Positions 8,494-17,105 of a stretch of 17,500 nucleotides of DNA are shown in pieces; position 1 is the first letter of the stretch, and the number at the start of each line of letters is the position of its first letter. A program made the position numbers and the translations under genes. The stretch comes from Stramonita haemastoma (taxonomy: Eukaryota; Mollusca; Gastropoda; Neogastropoda; Muricidae), in assembly GCA_030674155.1 (NCBI GenBank), contig CM060320.1:38190452-38207951 (forward strand). The letters run 5' to 3'. Under the pieces are notes generated by a model that was given only the letters and a program-made list of their open reading frames with translations, was not told where the DNA came from and did no database searches.

Positions 8494-8762
8494 CGGTAAT
8501 CAGTTTACATGATTTCCCTGTTCTCTTTAATGCGGAAAAAGGTAAAGGCCTTTTTTTTTTAAATTATTATTATTATTTTTTTTTTTACCAAGTTTGTCCA
8601 GGAAGCACTATTCTATATTCAGCTCATCATGTCAGTGACGTGGTTATAAAGAGAAGTTCTTCTCCCTCATTAATTGTCTATTTTTTTCCCCAGTTTCTTA
8701 AATTTCGTTTTGCTTTGTTTACTTCATGCAAGTTTCTTTGGGTTTTTTTCTTCTTTCCTCGG
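8490..8762. other. Spacer, no gene seen
   Basis: AT-rich, with T runs (8551-8586) and ATT words. No recognisable element or ORF. Confidence 0.5.
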
Positions 8763-8865
8763 CTCGAGCTCTAAGGCTCACCAATGATCAGATTTTGTAT
8801 GTAATCTTTACCCCTTTTAAGGTAGTCGCATTCCGACTTCAGGATGACGACTAAACACGACACTA
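8763..8865. repeat. Diverged dispersed repeat, copy 1 of 2
   Basis: The words CTCGGCT, CTCTAAGGCTCACCAA, GATTTT and TTTACCCC recur in the same order at 17212-17285 (CTCGACT, CTCCAAGGTACACCAA, GATTTTT, TTTACCC). I recall this text as an outer part of the gastropod SINE A consensus, but no continuous SINE A sequence links the two here. Confidence 0.45.
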
Positions 8866-8931
8866 GTGTGCATGCATTCTTGTTTTGTTTTTGTAAAAAT
8901 CTGTCCCCCCCACCCACCCACCCAGCCCCTA

Positions 8932-10037
8932 GCTCCCATCGGCGTAAATGGCCTGACTGATCCTTTATGGTGTTCCAGTGCATCAGTTTCTCTCAAGGAA
9001 GATGTTGAAAAGAGTAGGTGAGAGTAGACAGCCCTGCCTTACTCCAACTGTTGTTCGAAACCACTCTCCAATGTTGCTGTTGTAGTACACTGCACTGGTG
9101 ACCTTGTTTTTCAGCTCTTTGATGACTCTGATCAGTTTTGCATTGATGCTGTACAAATTCATGGTTGCTCACAAAGCTGCATGCCACACCCACCCTGTCG
9201 AATGCCTTCATAAAATCAATAAGTACGTGGTAGAGGTCTTGGTGTTGAGGGTACCGCTCACAGAATATTCTGATGTTGAATATCTGTTCAGCTGTGCTAC
9301 GCCCTGCTCTGAAACCTGCTTGTTCCTCAGCAATGATGGTCTATGCTTGTGGCTTCAGTCTGTTCAGTATAATCTTCAACATGACCTTGCTTGGGTGGCA
9401 TATGAGGCGGATTGTGCGGTAATTCTGGTACTGTTGTAGATTTTCTTTCTTTGGGAGGGTGATGATGAGTGACTGTGTCCATGGTGTTGGCCATTTTTCT
9501 GTCTGCCAGAACTTGTTGCAGATTTTTAGTAGAGCGTTGATCATGGCTTCCCCTCCAGTTTGAACTAACTCTGCTGGGATGTGTTGTCAGCCCCTGCTGA
9601 CTTCTCCTTTTTTCAGCAATCTGCTGTTTCCACTTCTTCTCGGAGGATAGGGTGGCTGTCTGTATCTGTGCTTGTGGGGACATTGATGACTTTTGGATCT
9701 CCTGTAGTTTTTTTTACTTATACAGGTCGGAGCAGTATTCTGTTCACCTGTTCAGAATATCCTGGTCATCAGTGAGGCACTTCCCATTTCTGTCTTGGAT
9801 TGTTGAGTTTCTTCCCTGTTTTGTGCCAGTCAGGTCTTTCACCAGTTGATATGCTTTCTTGCTGTTGTTTTTCTTGATGTTTTCTTCAATGTCCTGGCAC
9901 TGTTCACCGATCCATTTCTCTGTTGCTTTTGTCATGGACTTCCTGATTCTTTTGCTGAGTGCTAGTGCCCTATATTGTTCTACTCTTTCTTCTGTTTCAC
10001 TTTTATTTTTCTTCAACTCTCTAGGTTCTAAGCCCAA
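8932..10037 (-). mobile_element. Dead non-LTR retrotransposon (LINE), reverse transcriptase fragment
   Basis: Read 10037 to 8932, the minus strand matches the second half of a LINE ORF2. The pre-RT region has NNSKKAYQLVKDLTGTKQGR and NGKCLTDDQDILNR. The RT region has PAELVQTGGEAMINALL, NYRTIRLICHPSKVMLK, EEQAGFRAGRST, motif A LIDFMKAFDRV (about 9190-9235) and motif B VGVRQGCLLSPTLFNIFLE (about 8993-9052). The copy is dead. A Trp-to-TGA stop lies at 9744-9746, a TAG at 9341-9343, at least two frame changes between 9740 and 9545, and another just after DRV. Motif C (Y/F-A-D-D) is not intact; a remnant reads IYADG near 8935-8950. The endonuclease half is absent. The motif B context resembles RTE/BovB elements, but I have not proved the clade. 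Confidence 0.9.
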
Positions 10038-10455
<418 letters not shown>

Positions 10456-10671
10456 TTCTTTTATATCGAGGATAACAGAATAAGCAATCATGTGCTTTTT
10501 TTCATCCGGTCCCCGTGTGTATGCAGTTTTTGTAAATATTGTCATCTGTTCCCACCGGCACACGATGGCCTACTCTTACGAAAAGCGGAACAGGATTTAA
10601 CGTGTGCGCAAGATGTTCTGCGTGCGTTCGCACACGGGCCTCGGTTTAAAGTCTCATCCGAAGGACTTTTG

Positions 10672-10672
<1 letters not shown>
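10456..10672 (-). mobile_element. SINE family C, copy 3
   Basis: The reverse complement matches copies 1 and 2: CCCCAAAAGTCCTTCGGATG, AGACTTTAAACCGAGG, GCGAACGCACGCAGAACATC, CACGTTAAATCC, TTTTCGTAAGAGTAGG, GGGAACAGATGACA, CATACACACGGGGACCGGAT and GTTATCCTCGATATAAAAG. It is flanked by microsatellite on both sides: (TTA)n beyond the tail and (GA)n beyond the AAAAGTCC end. An Arg/Glu-rich open frame that starts inside it is non-coding read-through. Confidence 0.85.
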
Positions 10673-10748
<76 letters not shown>

Positions 10749-10749
10749 C

Positions 10750-10803
<54 letters not shown>

Positions 10804-10804
10804 T

Positions 10805-10845
<41 letters not shown>

Positions 10846-10851
10846 GAGAGA

Positions 10852-10922
<71 letters not shown>
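10673..10922. repeat. (GA)n-(GACA)n-(GA)n sandwich array
   Basis: (GA)n at about 10673-10742, (GACA)n at about 10743-10851 with one GATAGAGACA interruption, then (GA)n at about 10852-10922. The whole 250 bp is nearly free of T on the plus strand. The Arg/Glu and Ser/Leu/Cys open frames on both strands are repeat translations. Confidence 0.96.
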
Positions 10923-10923
<1 letters not shown>

Positions 10924-11332
10924 CACAGAGGAAACCCTCTCCTCCCACCCACCCCCCACCCCCCCACCCCTTTCAAATGATATCATAAAAAAAAAGAACG
11001 AGAAGGGAGGGAGAAGGAACCGGGGGGGGGGGGGGGGGTGAGAGAAGAAGGAAAAATAACCTTCACCTTATAACACACACACACACCTACTACCCCTATT
11101 TTAGGGTGAGGAGGGTCTAAATTTACTAACTAACCCCCACCCCCACCCCCCTCCTCTTCGCCGCTGCAAGGTAAGGAGAGAAAGCTATGATATATATATA
11201 CATATGTAGTATACTCTACGTGAACTAGCCCTGAAAGAGACAGACCGAGAGTCCCTTCCCCTCCTATACACACACACACACACACACAAGTTTCTTTACG
11301 GCCGTGCTCTTGTAGTGAAGTCTGGAGACAGA
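10923..11332. other. Spacer with C-, A- and G-runs
   Basis: Contains CCCACC-type C-rich DNA (10944-10970), a 17-G run (11022-11038), two short (CA)n tracts (about 11073-11085 and 11267-11288) and another CCCCCA patch (about 11133-11152). No gene is visible. Confidence 0.5.
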
Positions 11333-11333
11333 T

Positions 11334-11363
11334 CCGACCGACAGGCTGGGGTTGGTCGGTCGG
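11334..11363 (+). other. GC-rich hairpin beside a donor-like site
   Basis: CCGACCGAC (11334-11342) is the exact reverse complement of GTCGGTCGG (11355-11363), with a 12-nt loop. Downstream, CAACAGAG|GTGAGA (donor GT at about 11399) resembles a 5' splice site. It might belong to an untranslated first exon, but no promoter or transcript evidence exists here. Confidence 0.35.
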
Positions 11364-11574
11364 TGGTGTGACTTTATCGCTTCAATCTTCAACAGAGGTG
11401 AGAGGAGAGTTGACATGGAAATGGTTTATTTTCTTTCCTCTTTTTTTTTTTTTTTTCCGCTGTGCTGTATACTCTGCTACAGAAGCAGGGAGTATCGGGA
11501 AGTAGGATTCTGTTGTTGTTTTTTTGATGTTTGTTTGTTTTTTTTTTCCATAGTCATCTTCTCATTTTTGAACT

Positions 11575-12520
11575 TCTCTTTCTTGTTTTCTCTTCTCTTG
11601 TTTTCTCTTCTCTTTCTTTCTCTCTCTCTTCTCTCTTTCTCTTCTCTTCTCTTTCTCTCTCTTCTCTTGTCTCTCTCTTGTCTTCTCTTGTCTTCTCTTC
11701 TCTCTCTCTCTTCTCTTTCTCTTCTCTTCTCTTTTTCTCTTTTTTCTCTTCTCTTCTCTTCTCTTCTTTCTTTCTCTTCTCTTTCTCTTCTCTTCTCTTC
11801 TCTTCTCTCTTCTCGTCTCTTCTCTTCTCTTCTCTTCTCGTCTCTTCTCTCTCTTCTCTCTTCTCGTCTCTTCTCTTTTCTTCTCTTGTCTTCTCTTGTC
11901 TTCTTTCTTGTCTTCTCTCTTCTCTTCTCTTCTCGTCTCTCTCTCTCTCTTCTCTCTTCTCTTCTCTCTTCTCTTCTCTTCTCTCTCTCCTCTCTTCTCC
12001 TCTCTCTCTCCTCTTCTCTTCCCTTCTCATCTTTCCATACTCTTCTCTAATCTTCTCTGCTCCTCTCCTCTCCTCTACTCTCCTCTCTTCTCTTTCTTCT
12101 CATCTCCTCTCTTTTCTGCTCTCCTCTTCTCTTCTCTCTGCTCTCCTCTTCTCTTCTCTTCTCATCTTCTCCCTACCCTTCTCCTCTCTTCTCTTCTCTT
12201 CTTCTCTTCTCTTCTCTTTCCCTTATCATCTCATCCCTAGCCTTCTCTCCTCTCCTCTCTTCTCTTCTCTTCTCCTCTGCTCTCCTCTTCTCTTTTCTCC
12301 TCTCCTCTTCTCTTCTCTCCTCTTCCCTCCTCATCTCCTCCCTACCCTTCTCTTCTCTTCTCTTCTCTTCTCTTCTCTTCTCTTCTCTCTCTCTCTTCTC
12401 TTCTCTTCTCTTCTCTTCTCTTCTCTTCTCTTCTCTTCTCTCTCTTCTCTTCTCTGCTCCTCTTCTCTTCTTTTCCCTTCTCATCTCATCCCTACTCTTC
12501 TCTTCTCTGCTTTCCCTCAG
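11575..12520 (+). repeat. About 950-bp polypyrimidine tract, (TCTTC)n-like
   Basis: The plus strand is almost all C and T, built from TCTTC and TCTCTTC words, with sparse G (TTGTC, TCGTC) and rare A (CATC). Local subrepeats include CTCATCTCATCCCTA-type breaks spaced through 12030-12500. Long Ser/Leu/Phe (plus) and Arg/Glu/Lys (minus) frames of 232, 343 and 158 residues are open only because stops cannot form in such DNA. The tract ends in CTTTCCCTCAG, which looks like a splice acceptor (AG at about 12519-12520), but no credible exon follows. Confidence 0.95.
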
Positions 12521-12670
12521 TGGATGGGATGTGTTGCGTCTGGTCTTCTCCTGTGCTTGTAACTCTGCAAGGGGTCTGCCTATCTGCTGGCTTCAACTGA
12601 CACATTCGGACTTTTGACCAACTCATTATTCATTTTTGTTTTGTTGGTGTGTACAGGATACATACTGGAT
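12521..12670. other. Short unassigned spacer
   Basis: Mixed composition, no recognised element. The short frame after the acceptor-like CAG stops within about 80 bp and has no recognisable motif. Confidence 0.45.
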
Positions 12671-13770
12671 AAGTTCGTGTTACCGTAACTCAACGAACGC
12701 TGACATGAATTACGGAATCTGTAACATGCTTATGTTATTGTGTGTGTGTGGTTTTTTTTGTTTTGTTTTTGTTTTTGGGGTGTTTTCTTTTTCCTTTGAT
12801 AGATGGCTTGATGAAAAAAAAAGCAAATCAATGCTTATTCGATGTACCGTCTGGACATAAAAATTTGACTTGACTTTGATTAATTCTGCATGTGTATTAT
12901 TTACACGAAGGGAATGTTAGGTACTGGCAGGTCTGCACTTTTAAGTTGACTTGGGATATTGTAAAAAAAAAAAAAACAACACAAATCTCCCATCTTTATT
13001 GCAGGCCTGCACTTAAAGTTGACTTGGGATATTGTAAAAAAAAAAAAAAACAACAACACAAATCTCCCATCTTTATTGCAGGCCTGCACTTAAAGTTGAC
13101 TTGGGATATTGTAAAAAAAAAAAAAAACAACAACAAATCTCCCATCTTTATTGCAGGCCTGCACTTAAAGTTGACTTGGGATATTGTAAAAAAAAAAAAA
13201 ACAACAACAAATCTCCCATCTTTATTGCAGGCCTGCACTTAAAGTTGACTTGGGATATTGTAAAAAAAAAAAAAAACAACAACAAATCTCCCATCTTTAT
13301 TGCAGGCCTGCACTTAAAGTTGACTTGGGATATTGTAAAAAAAAAAAAAAACAACAACAAATCTCCCATCTTTATTGCAGGCCTGCACTTAAAGTTGACT
13401 TGGGATATTGTAAAAAAAAAAAAAAACAACAACAAATCTCCCATCTTATTGCAGGCCTGCACTTAAAGTTGACTTGGGATATTGTAAAAAAAAAAAAAAC
13501 AACAACAAATCTCCCATCTTTATTGCAGGCCTGCACTTAAAGTTGACTTGGGATATTGTAAAAAAAAAAAAAACAACAACAAATCTCCCATCTTTATTGC
13601 AGGCCTGCACTTAAAGTTGACTTGGGATATTGTAAAATAAATAATAAATAAATCTCCCACCTTTAACTCACAAGACACCTCTGCCGAGTTTCGAACACAA
13701 GACCTCATGGACTTACAGAACTGAAGTCAGACCTTATTGACCACTTGGCAAGAACATCTGACTTTTCCAA
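12671..13770 (-). mobile_element. SINE family A, copy 3, interrupted and internally expanded
   Basis: The outer parts match copy 1. AAGTTCGTGTTACCGTAACT and CGAACGCTGACATG at 12671-12730 are the tail-side body. TCTGCATGTGTAT...GGTACTGGCAGGTCTGCAC at 12885-12940 is the middle. The tRNA head lies at the right, with a B-box-like GTGTTCGAAAC (13686-13697, minus strand) and an A-box-like CTTGCCAAGTGGTCAA (about 13737-13752). Between 12745 and 12880 other DNA is inserted, including (GT)n, T-rich DNA and an ATGCTTATTC piece resembling a SINE C tail. Between 12945 and 13640 a piece of the body is tandemly amplified. Confidence 0.75.
12945..13636. repeat. Tandem array of about nine 74-bp units born from SINE A
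   Basis: The word GTTGACTTGGGATATTGTAA starts at 12945, 13018, 13095, 13170, 13244, 13319, 13394, 13468, 13542 and 13616, giving spacings of 73-77 bp. Each unit has that word, an A run of about 12-16, (CAA)2-3, ATCTCCCATCTTTATT, and GCAGGCCTGCACTTAAA. The first and last parts match the SINE A body to either side, so the duplication junction is TTATT|GCAGG. Units are nearly identical apart from A-run and CAA length. The Lys-rich and Phe-rich open frames are repeat translations. Confidence 0.95.
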
Positions 13771-13860
13771 GTCTCTGATGTCAATTTTTAGTCTTTTGGA
13801 CTCAATGTGGATGTACTTAAAAAAAAAGAAGGATCAAATGAAGCATTTGTGTGTGGGTGG
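13771..13860. other. Short spacer
   Basis: Unassigned DNA between SINE A and the trinucleotide array. Confidence 0.4.
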
Positions 13861-13870
13861 TGATGATAAT

Positions 13871-13912
<42 letters not shown>

Positions 13913-14061
13913 GGTGTGTGGTAGTGGTGGTGGTGGTGGTGGGTAGTGGTGGAGGTGGTGATGATGGTGGTGGTGGCTGTGGTGGTGGTGGTGGTGTGGT
14001 GGTGGTGGTGGTGGGTGATGGTGGTGGTGTGATGATTGATGGTGGTGGTGGTGGTGGGTGG

Positions 14062-14115
<54 letters not shown>

Positions 14116-14120
14116 CGATG

Positions 14121-14190
<70 letters not shown>

Positions 14191-14212
14191 TGATAATGAT
14201 TATGAGGATGAT
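13861..14212. repeat. (GAT)n/(GGT)n/(GAC)n trinucleotide array
   Basis: GAT repeats (about 13870-13911), GGT/GTG repeats (about 13916-14060), GAT (14062-14113), then interleaved GAC and GAT blocks to about 14190. His, Pro, Asp, Met and Thr open frames are artefacts. It shares block structure with 1651-1975. Confidence 0.94.
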
Positions 14213-14343
14213 GGTGAGGGTTGGGGGAAGAGTAAACATTTTTGAGAGCATTCGCGTGCACAAAGACAAACAGGGTCAAAACGGATTAAGAATGTTTTTA
14301 ATAGCAACTGGCAACCAAGATGGAAAACTTTTCTTTCTGTTTC

Positions 14344-14344
<1 letters not shown>

Positions 14345-14380
<36 letters not shown>

Positions 14381-14480
14381 GTGTGTGTTGTGTGTGTGTG
14401 TGTGTGTGTGTTGTTGTGTGTGTGCGTGCGTGCGTGTGTGTGTTTGTGTGTGTGTGTAGTGTGTGTGTGTGTGTGTGTGA
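14345..14480. repeat. (GT)n microsatellite, interrupted
   Basis: TG repeats are broken by GGGG, TTG and GCGTGCG. The array is probably intronic, since it lies just upstream of the receptor exon. Confidence 0.95.
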
Positions 14481-14637
14481 GTACGTGCGTGGGTACATAT
14501 CCAAATGGAAGTGTGTCGATATGCATATACTTGATGTGTTCATAGAACAAAACAACAACAACAATTTTTTTTTTGTAAACCCACCCACATCTTCTACGTC
14601 AAATAATCACAATCATAAATGCTCAACATCCCACAAC
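14481..14637 (+). other. Presumed intron sequence upstream of the exon
   Basis: AT- and CAA-rich DNA with no coding signal. It leads into the pyrimidine tract of the acceptor. Confidence 0.5.
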
Positions 14638-14697
14638 AAAACCTCTCTTCATCTCCCCCCCCACCTCCCCCCTCCCCCCTCCCCTCTATTCTTTCAG
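14638..14697 (+). promoter_or_regulatory. 3' splice site (polypyrimidine tract plus AG) of the receptor exon
   Basis: About 55 bases are nearly all C/T, ending CTATTCTTTCAG with the AG at 14696-14697. Composition changes abruptly to balanced, GC-rich DNA after it. The acceptor follows the consensus closely. Confidence 0.75.
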
Positions 14698-15423
14698 ATC
14701 TTCTAGGCTCCCCAACAGCCAAGGACGCTAACCACGACGTCGCCATGACGACGACGGACAACGTCAGCGACGTCCTCGCCATGGTCTCTTCCCAGAGTTC
14801 CCCAGACAAATGTCCGCCAGCGTCCAACAACAACAACAGCAAAACCCACACTCACGGCGCCGTACCACTCTCCCCCTTAGTGGATCCTCAACCCAGCATC
14901 GTCCTAGCCGCCCAGAACCCATCTCCTCAAAACCGGGACCCTATTCTTCAAACCCTCTGGACGCGCACGGCATGGAAGGACTGCTCCTAGACCTCCCCAA
15001 AGCCTCGCACCACAACTCTATTCCCCTGACTCCTTCAGACAGCCTGGTCGAATTCCACCAGCTGTCGAGTTACATCTCAGACACCGCTAGCCCTCTAACT
15101 GCACTGGCTGCCATTGCAGAACAGCATACGGCCCATGTTGGCCAGCGCCATTTGAGTGCTGGGTGTTCTGGTGGAGGCCCTGGGAGCAATCCTGAGGGGT
15201 CTGTGCCCTTGTCGGTGGCTGTTCATCATCACGCCCAGCCGACGGCTGCGGACGGGACTGGCCCGATGTCTGTTCAGGCCGGCGCGGTCAGTGGTAGGCC
15301 AAGGCCTAGCGAGGTGTCGGGGAGTGTTTTGAGGGCGGGAAGACGGAGCCACGGGCGTGTGATGTGTGTGGGGAGCCAGCCAGCGGCCACTATTTTGGGG
15401 CCTTGGTTTGTCTGCCTTGTAAG
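14698..15423 (+). CDS. Nuclear receptor exon: A/B domain and first zinc finger of the DNA-binding domain (partial, two frame breaks)
   Basis: Nuclear receptors are ligand-responsive transcription factors acting in the nucleus. The last 22 codons encode a complete first C4 finger: [10 protein letters not shown], then HYFGALVC, then LPCK. Zinc-binding Cys codons lie at 15358, 15367, 15409 and 15418 (C-x2-C-x13-C-x2-C). The exon ends after the Lys codon in phase 0 at a GTGAGT donor; receptors are often split between the two fingers. Upstream text is low-complexity and A/B-like: [20 protein letters not shown] (first frame), then [20 protein letters not shown] and [20 protein letters not shown] (second frame), then GGKTEPRA before the finger (third frame). 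Breaks lie at about 14900-14960 and 15310-15357; each equals one missing base. A start with good context is possible at 14745, but the frame is open upstream, so an internal exon is equally likely. The second finger and ligand domain are outside the window. GEPA occurs in Knirps-type receptors; the subfamily is unresolved. Confidence 0.83.
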
Positions 15424-15429
15424 GTGAGT
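15424..15429 (+). promoter_or_regulatory. 5' splice site of the receptor exon
   Basis: TGTAAG|GTGAGT matches the donor consensus at every position from -2 to +6. It cuts after codon AAG of the finger frame (phase 0). In the preceding A/B frame the same bases would read AGG TGA, a stop, which supports the finger frame as the real one at this point. Confidence 0.85.
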
Positions 15430-15436
15430 AGTGTGT

Positions 15437-15478
<42 letters not shown>

Positions 15479-15585
15479 GTGTGTTGTGTGTGTGTGTGTT
15501 TGTGTTTTGTGTGTTTGTGTGTGTTGTGTGTCGATGTGTGTCTGTGTGTTGTGTGTGTTGGTGGTGGGTGTGGTGGTGGTGGATG

Positions 15586-15625
<40 letters not shown>

Positions 15626-15627
15626 TG

Positions 15628-15660
<33 letters not shown>

Positions 15661-15700
15661 TTGTGTGTATTTGTGTGTATTTGTGTGTGTGTTTGTTATA
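15430..15700. repeat. (GT)n microsatellite in the downstream intron
   Basis: Long GT runs with TTGT, TGGTGG and GTGTTT interruptions begin a few bases after the donor. Cys/Val open frames across it are artefacts, although one begins within the true zinc-finger frame at 15364. Confidence 0.95.
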
Positions 15701-16080
15701 TGACTATGTGTACTTGTGTCGCATTTCACATGCAAATGTATGCAAGAAATGGATCCATTTTGACGCCACTTTTGTTTCTTTTTTTCTTTTACACCTCATC
15801 TCTACTTCTACCGATAAATCATAAATGGTTTTGATGTGTAGACTGAAACTAGATTTCTAGCGAATACCACAGAAGTATTAAAAAAACAACACAAGTACAG
15901 AGAAGGTCTCCTCTTGCGAGTGGCCACTCAGTGGCCTTGATAGCTAGAGTAAAGCTTGTTAAAAATGACTGGCAGGCGTGGTGCGTTGAAGCTCTTCGTG
16001 TGTTGATTGAGACTAGATTCTAGCGAATTCCACAGAATGTTTTTAAAACTAAGGTAAACGTTTATTAATTAAACTAAAGA
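15701..16080. other. Presumed intron, with a short local duplication
   Basis: No second zinc finger or other exon is visible. It contains a 12-bp perfect palindrome GAGTGGCCACTC (15918-15929), immediately followed by AGTGGCC, and the duplicated segment listed separately. Confidence 0.45.
15841..16050. repeat. Pair of direct repeats about 166 bp apart
   Basis: ACTAGATTTCTAGCGAATAC plus CACAGAA (from about 15848) recurs as ACTAGATTCTAGCGAATTC plus CACAGAA (from about 16012), with similar flanks (GACTGAA/GATTGAG). They could be terminal repeats of a small insertion or a duplicated intron piece. No ORF lies between them. Confidence 0.6.
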
Positions 16081-16690
16081 AGGTGAAATAAAATCATTCT
16101 ATTAATTGGAATACAGAAGGTAAAAAAAAAAATCAGTCAATCAATTAATATACATGTGATAAAATTAGTCTATCAATGAAAATATAGAAAGAAAAAATTC
16201 CAGTTATCAATTAGAATACAGAAAGGGAAATTTACGTCTATCAATTAGAATACATAAGGAAAAATTCAAGTCTATCAATTAGAATACATATTGGAAAATT
16301 CAGTCCATAAATATAGAAAATCACAAAAGTAGGAAAATTCAGTCTATCAATTAGAGTACAAAAGGAAAAATTCAGTCAATCAATTAAAGTACATAAAGGG
16401 AAAAATTCAGTCTATCAATTAGAAAACAGAAAGGAAAATCAGTCCATCAATTGAGAATACAGAGGAGAAAAATCCATCTATCAGTTTAAAATACAGAGGG
16501 GGAAAACTTGTCTATCAATCACAATGAAAATACAGACAGGGAAAAATGCAGCTTATCAATTAATGTAGAAGTGTATTGATGGTGTGGTATGAAGAAAAGA
16601 TGTAGAAGTGTAAACAAAAAAATGCTTATCAATTAAAATACCGAAGGGGGAAAATCAGTCTAAGGGGTGAGGGTATCAGTCTTTATGAGC

Positions 16691-16719
16691 GGGGAGAAGA
16701 GGGGTGGGGGGGGTGGGGG
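16691..16719 (+). other. G-quadruplex-capable G-rich segment
   Basis: Four or more runs of at least four G, separated by short loops (GGGGAGAAGAGGGGT then G8, T, G5). It fits a standard quadruplex pattern on the plus strand. Confidence 0.7.
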
Positions 16720-16949
16720 TCAGTCTAACGATTTACACAAGAAGGAAAAAAATCAGTCCATCGATAAAATACAGAAAGTGGAAAAAAATCAGAGCATCAG
16801 TCTAAGGTTGTGGAGGTATCAGTCTATTATAGTAGTCTAACGATTTACAAAAGGAAGAAAATTCAGTCTATCAAATAAACACAAAAAGTGGAAAAAAAAA
16901 CCAGAGTATCAGTCTAAAGGGTGTGGGAGGTATCAGTCTATTAATACGG

Positions 16950-16950
<1 letters not shown>

Positions 16951-16983
<33 letters not shown>
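16951..16983 (+). repeat. Poly(G) run of 33
   Basis: 33 consecutive G after CGGC. Run length may be unreliable in the assembly. A poly-Gly open frame through it is not a gene. Confidence 0.95.
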
Positions 16984-17105
16984 CGTCAGTGACGATTCAC
17001 AGGGAGAAAAGTGAGTTACAGGATCAGTCGAACGATTTACAAAAGGGAGAAAATCAGTCGAACGATTTACAACAGGGAGAAAATCAGTCAACACACAGCT
17101 CCACA

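Larger units (their letters stand above)
16085..17100. repeat. Degenerate AT-rich minisatellite, unit about 33-37 bp
   Basis: Imperfect units have the form TCAGTCTATCAATTAGAATA then CAGAAAGGAAAAAT. The word TATCAATT or a close variant recurs near 16171, 16207, 16237, 16275, 16348, 16380, 16417, 16446, 16479, 16512, 16555 and 16627. After 16660 units become sparse and are mixed with G-rich insertions and a second form (TCAGTC then AACGATTTACA). It is much older looking than the 2774-6850 array. Confidence 0.85.

Noticed and set aside
9098..9439. 113-codon plus-strand ORF
   Set aside because: Antisense shadow of the LINE reverse transcriptase.
9327..9683. 118-codon minus-strand ORF
   Set aside because: Most of it is a shifted frame of the LINE; the true RT text lies in the neighbouring frame.
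11352..12562. Long Ser/Leu/Phe-rich open frames (232 and 343 codons) and Arg/Glu-rich frames on the minus strand
   Set aside because: They lie wholly in polypyrimidine DNA, where stop codons can hardly form. No motif, no normal composition, and equally open in several frames.
12519..12562. Exon after the acceptor-like CCCTCAG
   Set aside because: The acceptor is a by-product of the pyrimidine tract. Following frames are short with no recognisable motif and no donor.
13788..14279. His/Pro-rich and Asp-rich frames
   Set aside because: Translations of the second trinucleotide array, continuing into SINE and spacer DNA.
15435..15834. Cys/Val-rich plus-strand frames downstream of the exon
   Set aside because: Translations of (GT)n within the presumed intron. 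Only the part before the donor at 15424 is coding.
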